Counted from the stretch's first letter, positions 11,268-21,104 are shown. The stretch is 64,000 nucleotides of DNA from Pseudonocardia sp. CNS-004 (GCA_001942185.1 MKJV01000089.1:1-64000), one strand, 5' to 3'. Notes: generated by a model from the letters alone, not told the origin. Numbers and translations are program-made.

Positions 11268-13030
11268 ATGACCATTCACAAAGAGGGCGAAACGCTCGAT
11301 ACACCGATACCCGAACCGGGCTCACCGACCACGACGCGGATGCCACCCAGCCGGTCGACCGCTGGGTTTTCGGGGTCGCCGCCGCCCTGGTCGTCGCGTT
11401 CCTCATCTGGGGCTTCGTGTCGGTCGACTCGCTGAGCACCGTGTCGTCCGCGGTGCTCGGCGCCGTGATGAACGCAGGCGGATGGGCGTTCGTGCTCGTG
11501 GCCAGCGGCTTCGTCGTGTTCGCTCTGTGGCTCGCCTTCAGCAGCTACGGCAAGATTCCCCTCGGCGGCGACGAGGAAGCTCCGGAGTTCCGCACGGTCT
11601 CCTGGATCGCGATGATGTTCAGCGCCGGCATGGGCATCGGGCTGATGTTCTACGGCGTCGGTGAGCCGCTCTCCCACTTCGCCAGCCCCCCGCCGGGCAC
11701 GGTGGAGGCGGGCGCGCCCGAGGCTCTCGACATCGCGATGGCCACCACGCTGTTCCACTGGACGTTGCACCCGTGGGCGATCTACGCCGTGGTCGGGCTG
11801 GCGATCGCCTACAGCACGTTCCGCCGGGGCCGCCGGTCGCTGATCAGCTCGGCGTTCGCGCCGCTGCTGGGCGAGCGGCACACCGAGGGCGTGTTCGGCA
11901 GGGCCGTCGACATCCTCGCGATCTTCGCCACGCTGTTCGGATCGGCGGCATCGCTCGGGCTCGGCGCCCTGCAGATCGGCGCCGGTCTGCAGGCCAACGG
12001 GCTGCCCGCGGTGCCGCTCGCGCTGCTGATCGGCATCATCGCCGTCCTCACGATCGCGTTCGTCGCCTCCGCGGTGTCCGGGGTCGCCAAGGGCATCCAG
12101 TGGCTGTCGAACATCAACATGGTGCTGGCGGGGATCCTGGCGCTCTTCGTGTTCGTCGCGGGCCCCACCATCCTCATCCTCAACCTGCTCCCCACCGCCA
12201 TCGGCGACTACTTCGGCAACCTCGCCCAGATGGCCGCGCGCACCGCGGCCACCGGCGGCGACGCCACGGCGGAGTGGCTGTCCGGCTGGACGGTCTTCTA
12301 CTGGGCGTGGTGGATCTCCTGGACGCCGTTCGTCGGGATGTTCATCGCCCGGATCAGCCGCGGTCGCACCATCAAGCAGTTCGTCGTCGGGGTGCTGCTC
12401 ATCCCGAGCCTGGTGAGCCTGATCTGGTTCGCGATCTTCGGCGGCGCCGCGATCAACCTCCAGCGCAGCGGCACCGACCTCGCGTCCGAGAGCGTCGAGG
12501 GCCAGCTGTTCGGCCTGCTGCACTCGATGCCGCTCGGCGGGCTGCTCAGCGTGGTCGCGATGCTCCTCGTCGCGATCTTCTTCGTGTCCGGTGCCGACGC
12601 GGCGTCCGTGGTCACCGGCACGCTCTCGCAGCGTGGCTCGATCGCACCCAGCCGCTCGGTCGTGATCTTCTGGGGCGTGGTGATGGGCGCCATCGCCGCG
12701 ATCATGCTCGCCATCGGCGCCGCACAGGCGGGCGCGGAGGAAGAGGACGCCGCCCTCGCCGGGATCCGGGACATCACGATCATCTCGGCGGCGCCGTTCG
12801 CGCTCGTCATGGTCGCGCTGTGCATCGCGCTGGCGAAGGACCTGCACCAGGACCCGTTGATGCTCCGTGACCGGCGCGCGGTCGCGGCCGTCGAGCAGGC
12901 CGTCGACCACGGCACCAAGACCTACGGCGACGAGTTCGTGGTGTCCGTCAAGCCCCACCCGGACGCGAAGCCGACCGACGACGGATCGGCATCTCCCGAC
13001 AAGGAGACGAGCAGCGTCGAGAAGGCGTGA
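11268..13030 (+). CDS. BCCT-family osmolyte transporter, copy 2, frameshifted near start
   Basis: About 587 residues. The membrane part carries AGMGIGLMFYGVGEPLSHF, HWTLHPWAIYAVVGLA and WWISWTPFVGMFIARISRG, the same family blocks as copy 1, but the substrate-helix aromatic is Tyr in place of Trp (FYG against FWG), so specificity may differ. The N-terminal tail from ATG 11268 (MTIHKEGETLDTPIPEP) is in another frame; a base seems missing near 11325. The ribosome site is poor. It ends in a Lys/Glu-rich tail and converges on a quinone oxidoreductase, with a strong hairpin between. Confidence 0.87.
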
Positions 13031-13095
13031 GGCTAGGAGGGTCCTGAACAACTCCGGCCGTAGCGAGCAGCGGCCAGGTGGTGCCATCGCAAGGC

Positions 13096-13138
13096 GGACG
13101 ATGAGGCCGATACCGCTGTTGTATCGGCCTCATCGTCC
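13096..13138. terminator. Long bidirectional terminator-like hairpin
   Basis: Two perfectly complementary 18-bp arms (13096-13113 and 13121-13138; left arm GGACGATGAGGCCGATAC) enclose a 7-base loop, exactly between the converging BCCT copy 2 and oxidoreductase genes. No T-tract follows, as is common in actinobacteria. Confidence 0.8.
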
Positions 13139-13205
13139 AACGCGGCGAGGGCGCCGCCTGGGCGTCGCGCAGTAGGCCCGAGTTGATCAGGGCGCTCCTT
13201 GAGGC

Positions 13206-14172
13206 TCACGCGGTCTCCAGCACCACCTTCCCGGTCACCCGCCGCTCGTCGAGGAGCGCGAGCCCCTCGGCGGCGCGGGCGAGCGGGAGGGTGGTGCTGA
13301 TCAGCGGGTCGAGCGCGCCCGAACGCAGGTGGGGCTCCAGCTCGCCCCACTGCTGCTGCAGGTAGCCGGGCCGCGCCGCGGCGAACGCGCCCCAGCCGAC
13401 CCCCACCACGTCGATGTTGTTGAGCAACAACCGGTTCACCTTCACCGTGGGGATCTCCCCCGCGGTGAAGCCGACGACCAGCAGCCTTCCTTCCGGCGCG
13501 AGGCTGCGCAGCGAGTCGGTGAAGCGGTCGCCACCCACCGGGTCGACCACCACGTCGACGCCCGCGCCGCCGGTCAGCTCCCGCACGGCGTCCTTGAACC
13601 CGTCGGCGAGCACGGCGTCGTGGCACCCGCCGCGCGGGCCACCTCGGCCTTCTCCGCCGTCGACACCACCGCGATCACCCGGGCCCCGAGCGCCACGGCC
13701 AGTTGGATCACCGCCGTGCCCACCCCGCCCGCGGCCCCGTGCACGAGCACGGTCTGCCCCGCACGCAGGTGCCCGCGCACGAGCAGGGCGAAGTGGGCGG
13801 TGAGGTAGTTCATCGGCAGGCACGCACCCGCCGGGAAGCCGACCTCGTCCGGCAGCGGCAGCACGCCGTCCGCGGGCGCGGCGACCACCTCGGCGAACGC
13901 GCCGGTGGACGTGAAGGCCACCACCCGGTCACCGGGCCGGACCGCGGAGCCGTCCGGGGCCTCGCGCACGACGCCCGCCACCTCGGAACCGAGCGTGAAC
14001 GGCAGCTCCGGCCGGACCTGGTAGAGGCCCTTGGACTGCAGGACGTCGGGGAAGTTCACCCCGACGCCCGCACGTCGACGAGCACCTCGTCGGGCTGTCG
14101 CCGCGGCTCCGGCACGTCCCGCACCTCGACCGCCGCCGGCCCGTCCAGCCGTACCACCTGCACCGCACGCAC
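13206..14172 (-). CDS. NADPH:quinone reductase-like MDR oxidoreductase
   Basis: About 322 residues. The catalytic domain has VNFPDVLQSKGLYQ and LGSEVAGVVREA; the Rossmann part has GQTVLVHGAAGGVGTAVIQ with the AAxxGxG NADPH motif, then VDVVVDPVGGDRF. It lacks the zinc cysteines, as expected for quinone-oxidoreductase (CurA/QOR) types that reduce enones or quinones. Single bases are missing near 14066 and 13620. GTG 14172 opens into VRAVQVVRLDGPAAVEV. It converges with BCCT copy 2 and may be co-transcribed with the ABM monooxygenase 45 bp upstream. Confidence 0.85.
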
Positions 14173-14217
14173 GCGAAGACCCTTCCGTCGACCCGTTCCC
14201 CGTGGGGACCCTAACCG

Positions 14218-14532
14218 TCAGACGGCACCCTTGACCGGATCGCCCGCCGGCAGCGGTGTCATGGTCACCACGTCCGCGGGGCCCTCCAGGAGCCCACCGA
14301 CCGCGGCGCGGAGCCGCTGCACCGGCTCTCCCACCGAGTGGGCGTCGAGCAGCTCCTGCGACTCCCACTTCTCGAGGAGCACGAGCGTGCCGTCCGCGGC
14401 GTCGTGCAGCGCGTACAGCAGGCAGCCCTCCTCCGCGTGGACCCCGGCGAGCACACCCTCGAATGCGGCCTTCGCCTCCTCCCGGCGCCCCGGAAGCGGG
14501 CGGAAGACAGCGGTGACGACCACGTGGGACAT
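14218..14532 (-). CDS. Antibiotic-biosynthesis-monooxygenase (ABM) domain protein
   Basis: A complete 104-residue ferredoxin-like protein: VVTAVFRPLPGRREEAKAAF, then EEGCLLYALHDAADGTLVLLEKW, with the ExW and late H (LLDAHSV) typical of YgiN/ABM quinol monooxygenases. They act as dimers without cofactor. It lies between a LacI regulator and the quinone oxidoreductase on the same strand, which suggests a quinone or aromatic detoxification pair (inference). Confidence 0.82.
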   Translation of the reverse strand: MSHVVVTAVFRPLPGRREEAKAAFEGVLAGVHAEEGCLLYALHDAADGTLVLLEKWESQELLDAHSVGEPVQRLRAAVGGLLEGPADVVTMTPLPAGDPVKGAV

Positions 14533-14543
14533 GTACTACTCCT

Positions 14544-15557
14544 TCATCTTCGTGCGGTGCTGGCCCGCTCCAGGAACTCGGCGGGAACCCGGACCCGCCG
14601 GGGGGCGGGCGGGAGTTTCTGCCGCATCCGGGCGTGCACCAGCTCGACCGAGTGCAGCGCCAGCATGTCGATCGGCTGGCGCACCGCGGTGAGCGGGGGC
14701 CGGATGAGCTCGGTCCAGGGGTTGTCGTCGAAGACCACCACCGAGAGGTCGTCCGGGATCTCGACGCGGGCCTGGGAGAGCATCCGCAGCACCACCCGCA
14801 CCTGGGCGGTGTTGGCGACGACGAGACCGGTGGGCGGTTCGGGGAGCGCGAGCATCTGGGCCACGACGTCGGCGCCGTGGTCACCGCGGAACGGCGCCGG
14901 GCGGACCAGCCGGTCGTCCCGCGCCACGCCGCGCTCCCGCAGCGCCTGTTCGTAGCCCTGCACGCGCTCGACGCCCGTGGTGGTGTCGAGCGGGCCGGAG
15001 ATGATCCCGATCCGGGTGTGGCCACGGTCGAGCAGGTGCCTCGTGGCGGTGGCGGCCGAGTCGATGTTCTCGATGCTCACGACGTCGACCTGGTCGAGCT
15101 CGGCGATGGAGCGGTCGACGAAGACCACGGGGATGTCCAGGGCCGAGAGCTTCTCCCAGCGCTCGACGTTGTGGCCGGTCGGGGTGCCGATCATGCCGCC
15201 GACGGAGCGGTCGAGGAGCGTGTCGAGGGCCTGCCCCTCCAGGTGCGGATCCTCCTGCGTGGTCATGAGCAGGATCTGCAGGTCGCGCGAGCGCGCCTCG
15301 GCGACGACGCGGTCGGCGAGCCGGGCGAAGAACGGGTTGGTGAGGTCGGCGAGCAGCAACCCGATCGTGTCGCTGTGGCCCTGGCTGAGCTGGCGGGCCG
15401 CGGCGCGCGGGCGGAAGGCGAGCGCCTCGATCGCGTCGAGCACCTGTACGCGCTTCGCGGGGGCGACCGGGCCCGTGCCGTTGAGCACGCGCGACACCAC
15501 CGAGACGGAGACCCCCGCGCGGGCGGCGACGTCCCGGATGGTGGCCGCCTTCCTCAT
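14544..15557 (-). CDS. LacI-family transcriptional regulator
   Basis: An intact 337-residue LacI/GalR protein. Residues 5-55 form the DNA-binding head (ATIRDVAARAGVSVSVVSRV and the hinge helix around AARQLSQG), followed by a periplasmic-binding-like effector domain (IGLLLADLTNPFFARLADRV; VVFVDRS; HTRIGIISGP). It is divergent from the SAF-domain oxidoreductase at 15670; the operator at 15633-15646 lies between them, so it is the likely repressor of that gene. ATG 15557 fits the usual distance to the helix-turn-helix. Confidence 0.93.
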   Translation of the reverse strand: MRKAATIRDVAARAGVSVSVVSRVLNGTGPVAPAKRVQVLDAIEALAFRPRAAARQLSQGHSDTIGLLLADLTNPFFARLADRVVAEARSRDLQILLMTTQEDPHLEGQALDTLLDRSVGGMIGTPTGHNVERWEKLSALDIPVVFVDRSIAELDQVDVVSIENIDSAATATRHLLDRGHTRIGIISGPLDTTTGVERVQGYEQALRERGVARDDRLVRPAPFRGDHGADVVAQMLALPEPPTGLVVANTAQVRVVLRMLSQARVEIPDDLSVVVFDDNPWTELIRPPLTAVRQPIDMLALHSVELVHARMRQKLPPAPRRVRVPAEFLERASTARR

Positions 15558-15600
15558 GCTTCCCCCTCCGACGATGCGCCGGTCAACCCCATCCCGGCCG

Positions 15601-15646
15601 TTGACCCTGGCGAAACACCCGTGGTACAAAACTGGAACCGGTACCA
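15601..15646 (+). promoter_or_regulatory. Promoter with LacI-type operator before the SAF oxidoreductase
   Basis: TTGACC at 15601 and TACAAA at 15625 are spaced 18 bp and resemble -35/-10 boxes. Immediately after lies TGGAACCGGTACCA (15633-15646), a near-perfect palindrome with the central CG of LacI operators; over 18 bp 14 positions match. A bound repressor would block the start site. Confidence 0.65.
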
Positions 15647-15669
15647 CTCTATCAGTCGAGGAGTCCTCG

Positions 15670-17013
15670 GTGAACTTGCACGACCTGTTGCAGGCACGTG
15701 AACGAGACGGCAACCCGATCCGGGTCGGGCTCATCGGCGCCGGCCGGTTCGGGACGATGTTCCTCGCCCAGGCGCGCAACACCCCCGGGATCCACGTCGC
15801 GGCGATCGCCGACATCAACGTCGCCCGGGCGCAGCAGGCGCTGAAGCTCGTCGACTGGCCGGCCGACGCCGTCACCGACGACCTCGACTCCGCGCTGGCT
15901 ACCGGCGCCACCGCCGTGCTGCCGGAGGCGGCGCCGCTCTTCACCGACGCGATCGACCTGGTCGTGGAGGCCACCGGCAACCCGATCGTCGGCACGTCGC
16001 ACGCGCTCACGGCGTTCGACGCCGGCCAACACGTGATCATGGTGACGGTCGAGGCGGACGCGGTGGTGGGCCCCGCGCTCGCGCGCCGGGCCGCCGACCG
16101 CGGGCTGGTCTACTCGATGGCCTACGGCGACCAGCCCGCGCTGATCATGGAGCTGGTGGACTGGGCCCGCACCTCCGGCTTCCACGTCGTGTGCGCCGGC
16201 AAGGGGACCAAGTACCTCGAGCACTACCACGAGATGAACCCGGACAACGTCTGGGAGCACTGGGAGTTCTCGAAGGAGCTCACCGACTCCGGGCAGCTCA
16301 ACCCGAACATGCACACCGCGTTCCGCGACGGTACGAAGGCCGCCATCGAGATGGCCGCCGTCGCGAACGCCGCGGGCCTGGCGCCTTCCGACGAGGGGCT
16401 GACGTTCACCCCGGGCGACGTCGAGCAGATCGCCACGATCTGCCGCCCGCGCGATGCGGGTGGGGTGCTCGCCCACGAGGGCTCGGTGGACGTCATGTCG
16501 AGCGTCACGCGCGAGGGCGAGTGGATCCCGCACAACACGCAGGAAGGCGTCTTCGTGGTCGTGAAGGCGACCAACGACTACGTGTCCGGCTGCTTCTCGG
16601 AGTACCCGTGGCACGCCGACCCCACGAAGCAGTACGCCGCGCTCTTCCGCCCGTACCACTACATCGGGCTGGAGCTGGGTGTCTCGATCGCCAACGCCGT
16701 GCTGCGCGGTATCCCCACCGGCGCCCCGAAGGGGTTCTCCGCGGACGTGGTGGCCACTGCGAAGAAGGACCTGGCCGCGGGCGACGTGCTCGACGGCGAG
16801 GGCGGCTACGCGGTCTGGGGGAAGCTGATCTCCGCGCGGGCGTCGGTCGAGCGCGGCGCGCTCCCGATCGCGCTGGCCCACCACGTCGAGCTGCGCCGCG
16901 ACGTCCCGAAGGGCACGGTCGTCACCTGGGACGACGTGCAGCTGGACGAGGGCGCGTTCGGCCGGGTGCTCGAGCTGCGGCGCGAGACGGAGCGCCTCCT
17001 CGCGCAACCATGA
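15670..17013 (+). CDS. Homoserine-dehydrogenase-like oxidoreductase with C-terminal SAF domain
   Basis: An intact 447-residue protein. Residues 16-35 read IRVGLIGAGRFGTMFLAQAR, a Rossmann dinucleotide site (GxGxxG); residues 60-330 follow the homoserine-dehydrogenase-like fold with NPIVGTSHALTAFDAGQHVI, CAGKGTKYLEHYH and YHYIGLELGVSIANAVL; the last 80 residues (LPIALAHHVELRRDVPKGTV then TWDDVQLDE) form a SAF domain as in sialic-acid synthase, AFP and altronate dehydratases. Members occur in sugar-acid or branched-polyol catabolism; the substrate here is unknown. GTG 15670 follows CGAGGAG. It stands alone behind a LacI-controlled promoter. Confidence 0.85.
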   Translation: MNLHDLLQARERDGNPIRVGLIGAGRFGTMFLAQARNTPGIHVAAIADINVARAQQALKLVDWPADAVTDDLDSALATGATAVLPEAAPLFTDAIDLVVEATGNPIVGTSHALTAFDAGQHVIMVTVEADAVVGPALARRAADRGLVYSMAYGDQPALIMELVDWARTSGFHVVCAGKGTKYLEHYHEMNPDNVWEHWEFSKELTDSGQLNPNMHTAFRDGTKAAIEMAAVANAAGLAPSDEGLTFTPGDVEQIATICRPRDAGGVLAHEGSVDVMSSVTREGEWIPHNTQEGVFVVVKATNDYVSGCFSEYPWHADPTKQYAALFRPYHYIGLELGVSIANAVLRGIPTGAPKGFSADVVATAKKDLAAGDVLDGEGGYAVWGKLISARASVERGALPIALAHHVELRRDVPKGTVVTWDDVQLDEGAFGRVLELRRETERLLAQP

Positions 17014-17137
17014 GGGGTCGCGCTCCTCGGCCTCTCTCCGGGGTCGTCGCGCTCTACTGCCTGCGGGCCACCCGGCTACGCGGATCGACGGGCTGACCTG
17101 TGATCATCGCGGCGATCACCTACGGAGGGATGCCGCG

Positions 17138-17766
17138 ATGGCACTCGTCACGCTCGACCTGCCGACGCCCAGGGACATGCGCGGCCGGCTGGCCGCCTTC
17201 GCCGCCGTCTGCGCGGCCCGCGGCTGGGGCAGCGGCTGCCACGCCGACGGCCCGCTCTGCACTACGACGACGGCGGCGGCAACTGGGTGGACCTGCACCA
17301 CGTCGGTGGCGGGCGGACCGTGCTGGTCGGCCACGACCACGAGTACTCCGACACGTACTACGCCACGGCGGCGGAGTACTTCCAGGAACCGGAGACCGAC
17401 CTGCTCGCCGACGCCCCGGCCTGGTGGGCGCCCCCGGCGCAGGCGGCGATGAACCGCGGGCTGTGGGTCGGGTTCGTGTACGGCTTCGAGGACGCGACCT
17501 GGAGGCGCGCCGACTACGAGGCGTCCGACGGGTTCACCTCCGTCGGGCTCCCCGGCCTCGGCGACGACCAGTGCCGGGAGCTCGTCGTCGAGTTCACCCA
17601 GGAAGCGCCCGGCCTTGCGGGGCGGGCGCCCGACCCCCGCGCCGTCGACGCGCTCATCGCGGCCGACGCGGACGTCACCGAGGCGCACGTGCGCGCCGTG
17701 ATCGGCCCGACGGGCTGGGACGCGGCGGCCGGTGCCGCAGCCGCGCGGGAGTTCCTGCGGGTGTGA
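17138..17766 (+). CDS. Conserved hypothetical protein, frameshifted
   Basis: About 208 residues from ATG 17138 (GGAGGG nine bases upstream). The N-terminus MALVTLDLPTPRDMRGRLAA and the remainder (DGGGNWVDLHHVGGGRTVLV, GFVYGFEDATWRRADY) are in adjacent frames, so a base is missing near 17262. The body is acidic and rich in Trp, Tyr and His with no membrane segment or signal peptide. I do not recognise the family; conserved-looking HDHEYSDTYY could hold a metal but this is only a visual impression. The 5' leader has an imperfect palindrome near 17100-17119. Confidence 0.65.
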
Positions 17767-17782
17767 GCTGGTTCCCGCCGGT

Positions 17783-18090
17783 TCAGGCGGGCACGCCGTC
17801 GTCGTAGACCACGGCCGGGGGCGTGCTGGTGAGCTCCTCGACGAGCGACGTCAGGCGCCGGTCCATCCGCTGCTGGACCCGCTCGAGGCCGTCCAGCTCC
17901 CGGGCGAGGTCCACCGCCCGGTCCGGGTTGCGACCCCGTCGAGCGCCCGTTCCAGCTCCGCGGTGACGCGCTCGACGCGCACCCGGCAACGGTCCGAGGC
18001 CTGGACGTGGGCGAGCAGCCTGCTGCGCTGATCGGCGTCGGCGGTGTCCGGCACGGACCCCACGAGCTGCTGCAGCCGGTGTGGATGCAC
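17783..18090 (-). CDS. Small helical hypothetical protein, frameshifted
   Basis: About 102 residues from GTG 18090, preceded by GAGGGGG. It is almost wholly alpha-helical and charged (LLAHVQASDRCRVRVERVTA; LDGLERVQQRMDRRLTSLVE), consistent with a coiled coil. A base is missing near 17940. No family recognised. It is divergent from the methyltransferase at 18184. Confidence 0.5.
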
Positions 18091-18183
18091 GGTGGTCCCC
18101 CTCACGTGACGGGCATCACGACTGACGGTAGATGCGGACTCTCCTGCTGGGAAGGGGGCGCGGCGGGCCACTAGGGTTGCGGC

Positions 18184-18791
18184 GTGACGGCGTGGGTGGA
18201 CACCGGCCGGTTCGTCCGAGAGTTCGTACGCGATCCCCTGCACACGGCGTCGGTCACGCCGAGCTCGCGGGCCCTCGCCGCGGCGATGGTGCGGGCGATC
18301 CCCACCACGGGCTCGCCGGTCGTCGTCGAACTGGGCCCGGGCACCGGGGCCTTCACCCGGGCCATCCAGGAGCACACGGGCGGGCGGGCGCGGCACCTCG
18401 CCGTCGAGCTGAACCCGCGGTGGGCGCAACTGCTCACCGAACGCCACCCCGAGGTCGACGTGGTGCAGGCCGACGCCCGCGACCTGGCGCGCCTGCTCGC
18501 CGACCGCGGCCTTCCCGCGGCCGACGCCGTGGTGAGCGGCTCCCGTGGGTGGCGTACTCCCCCGGGCCCGACGGCCGCGGGCTGCACGCCGTGATCACCG
18601 AGGTGCTCGCGCCCACGGGCATCTTCACGCAGTTCGGCTACACCTGGACGCGCTGGGCCCCGCCGGCCCGCCGCCAGCTCGCCGACCTGCGCGCCCACTT
18701 CGCCGAGGTGACGACGAGCCGCACGGTCTGGCGCAACGTCCCGCCCGCGATCGTCCACGAGGCCCGCCGCCCCCTCACCCACGGCCGCTGA
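18184..18791 (+). CDS. PmtA-like SAM-dependent methyltransferase, frameshifted
   Basis: About 203 residues. Motif I VVVELGPGTGAFTRAI lies at about residues 43-58, motif II HLAVELNPRWAQLL after it, and VVQADARDL is motif III; VVSG followed in the next frame by LPW fits the post-motif loop of phosphatidylethanolamine N-methyltransferases of the PmtA type, which are related to rRNA adenine dimethylases. A base is missing near 18540. The C-terminus ends RTVWRNVPPAIVHEARR, again as in phospholipid N-methyltransferases (NxPPA). Start GTG 18184. It converges with the efflux pump gene, ending at its stop. Confidence 0.77.
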
Positions 18792-20396
18792 TCACAGCTC
18801 GGGTGCCGCGGGTGCGGAGCCGTCGGACCGGCCTGAGCGCAGCGGGATCGCGAGCAGCACACCCAGCACCGTGATCAGCGCTGTGACCAGGAAGACGTCG
18901 CTGTAGGACGACGCCAGCGCGTCCAGCTGGGTGCGCTGCACGACGGCGTACATGCCGAGCACGTCGACGCCGCCCGCGTCCGGGGGCCCGAGCGTGGGCA
19001 GGGTGGTGGTGCCGGCAGGCAACAGCGCGGCGCGGTCCGCCATCGACTGCGACTGCTGCGCAGAGGCCAGCGCGGTCAGGACGGCCAGGCCCATCGCGCC
19101 CGCCACCTGGCGGGCCACGTTGTTGAGCGCGCTGCCCTCGTTGACCTTCTCCGCCGGCAGGCCGGCGATCCCCGCGGTCATCACCGGCATCATCGCCAGC
19201 CCCATGCCCGCGGAGCGCACGCAGGTCCACAGCACGACGTCGCCCTCGGTCATGTCGGGGTTGATCCCGCAGAGCAGGTAGGTGCCGTACGCGGAGATCC
19301 CGAAGCCGGCCAGCGCGAGCGGGCGGGGCCCGATCCTGTCGTAGAGCCGGCCCGCGATCGGCATGAGCACCGCAACCACCAGCGCCTGCGGCAGGATGCG
19401 CAGCCCCGCCTCGAACGCCGTGAGCCCCTGCCCCTGCTGCAGGAACACCGGCACGTAGAACAGCACCGAGAAGAGCCCGATGGTCAGGATGGACAGCAAC
19501 AGCAGCGAGTTCGTGAACGCCCAGTGCCGGAACACCCGCACGTCCAGCAACGGGTGCGCCACCTCCAGCTCGATCACCACGAACGTCACCAGGCTGAGCA
19601 GCCCGAAGATGGCCAGCATCAGGACCGGGTAGGACGTCCAGCCCCAGTCCTCGCCCTGCTGGCAGGCGAGCAGCACGGCGAAGAGGCCGAACCCGATCGT
19701 CAGGAACCCGAGCAGGTCGAACGGGCGGCGCGGTCCCCGCCCGGAGTCGGGCAGCAGCAGGTACGCGGCGACCGCGCCGAGGATGCCGACGGGCACGTTG
19801 ATGTAGAAGATCAGCCGCCAGTCGGTGTGCTCCACCAGGTAGCCGCCGAGCACCGGGCCGATCGCCGGGGCGAACACGATGCCCAACCCGTACATGCCCA
19901 TCGCGATGCCGATCTTCTCGCGCGGCACGATCTGGTACACCATCGTCAACGTGACCACCGGCAGGATGCCGCCGGGCACGGCCTGCAGCACCCGGAACGC
20001 GATGAGGCTGCCCAGGCTCCACGCCAGGCCGCACAGCGCGGAGCCGACCGAGAAGCCCAGCAGGGTCGCCAGGTAGGTCCGGGTCAGCCCGAAGCGGTCG
20101 CCGAGCCAGCTGCTGAGGGGAACGACCACGCCCAGCGTGAGCGTGTAGGCGGTGGCGATCCACAGCACGTCTTCCGTGGTGGTGCCGAGATCGTCCTGGA
20201 TGGCCGGGATGGCCACGTTCACGATCGTCACGTCCAGCACGGACATGAACATCCCGACGATCAGGACCAGCAGGGACACCACCCACGACGCGGCAGGCCC
20301 CTGCCCCTCACCGGGGGCGGGCTGCTCGCCCGGCGCCGCCGCGGAGGCCGTCGCCTCCGGCTCGCCCGCACGTTCCGTGGCGGTCGTCAGCGTCAT
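18792..20396 (-). CDS. DHA2-type (EmrB/QacA) MFS drug efflux pump
   Basis: An intact 534-residue transporter with fourteen membrane helices. FMSVLDVTIVNVAIPAI is the DHA2 motif D1 in helix 1, WLGDRFGLTRTYL is motif A and GIVFAPAIGPVLGGYL is the antiporter motif C of helix 5. It should use the proton gradient to export lipophilic drugs or metabolites. It is divergent from a TetR gene at 20493 and the spacer holds a perfect palindrome, so substrate-induced derepression is likely. Confidence 0.92.
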   Translation of the reverse strand: MTLTTATERAGEPEATASAAAPGEQPAPGEGQGPAASWVVSLLVLIVGMFMSVLDVTIVNVAIPAIQDDLGTTTEDVLWIATAYTLTLGVVVPLSSWLGDRFGLTRTYLATLLGFSVGSALCGLAWSLGSLIAFRVLQAVPGGILPVVTLTMVYQIVPREKIGIAMGMYGLGIVFAPAIGPVLGGYLVEHTDWRLIFYINVPVGILGAVAAYLLLPDSGRGPRRPFDLLGFLTIGFGLFAVLLACQQGEDWGWTSYPVLMLAIFGLLSLVTFVVIELEVAHPLLDVRVFRHWAFTNSLLLLSILTIGLFSVLFYVPVFLQQGQGLTAFEAGLRILPQALVVAVLMPIAGRLYDRIGPRPLALAGFGISAYGTYLLCGINPDMTEGDVVLWTCVRSAGMGLAMMPVMTAGIAGLPAEKVNEGSALNNVARQVAGAMGLAVLTALASAQQSQSMADRAALLPAGTTTLPTLGPPDAGGVDVLGMYAVVQRTQLDALASSYSDVFLVTALITVLGVLLAIPLRSGRSDGSAPAAPEL

Positions 20397-20411
20397 GGCA
20401 GCAGCGTGACA

Positions 20412-20432
20412 TAGAGAACCGGAGGTTCTCTA
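20412..20432. promoter_or_regulatory. TetR operator between efflux pump and regulator
   Basis: TAGAGAACC (20412-20420), spacer GGA, GGTTCTCTA (20424-20432): a perfect inverted repeat with 9-bp arms, 16 bp upstream of the pump start and 61 bp upstream of the TetR start. Confidence 0.75.
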
Positions 20433-20492
20433 GTAGGGAAATTCAGATTTGCTTGAAATTTTTCGGCACGGCCCGGCGGTAGAGTCCTGCCG

Positions 20493-21104
20493 ATGACGGT
20501 GACGGACGCGAAGCAGCCGGGGGTGGATCACCGCAAGGGGCCCCGGCGGCGGGGCGACGCGCTGCACGCCGCCATCTACGAGGCCACCCTCGCCGAGCTC
20601 GACGACGTCGGCTACGCCGAGCTGAGCATGAAGAGCGTCGCGCACCGGGCCCGGGCGAGCACGGCGTCGCTGTACCGGCGCTGGTCGGGACGCGCCGAGC
20701 TCGTGGTCGACGCCCTGCGTTCCCGTGCCTCCGTCGTACTGGAGGCACCCGACACCGGCAGCGTCCGGGGCGACGTGCTCGGCTTCATGCGCCGGGTGGC
20801 CGAGGCGTTGAACGGGCCCGCAGGCGAGGCGGTGCGCGGCCTGATGATCGAGGCGATGGGCGACCCGGAGTTACGGGCCGTCATCCGGGCGAGGTTCGTC
20901 GAACCGGCCACCGGGTGCATGCTCGAGGCATTCCGCCGCGGCGTGGTGCGGGGCGAGGTCCGACCCGCCGCGCTCACCCCGGTCGTGGCGGGCACGGCGA
21001 TCGCCGTGCTCCGCGAGCAGTTCCTCCTGGGTGACCGGTCGCTCCAGGACGCGTTCCTGGTCGAGGTCGTGGACACGGTGGTCGTCCCGCTCACGAGCCC
21101 CTGA
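20493..21104 (+). CDS. TetR-family regulator of the efflux pump
   Basis: An intact 203-residue regulator. The N-terminal helix-turn-helix spans about residues 20-65 (ATLAELDDVGYAELSMKSVA then STASLYRRWSGRAELV), and the rest is an all-helical ligand domain with a TetR_C-type end. ATG 20493. It is divergent from the DHA2 pump and the palindrome between them is its probable target, also giving autoregulation. Confidence 0.9.
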   Translation: MTVTDAKQPGVDHRKGPRRRGDALHAAIYEATLAELDDVGYAELSMKSVAHRARASTASLYRRWSGRAELVVDALRSRASVVLEAPDTGSVRGDVLGFMRRVAEALNGPAGEAVRGLMIEAMGDPELRAVIRARFVEPATGCMLEAFRRGVVRGEVRPAALTPVVAGTAIAVLREQFLLGDRSLQDAFLVEVVDTVVVPLTSP

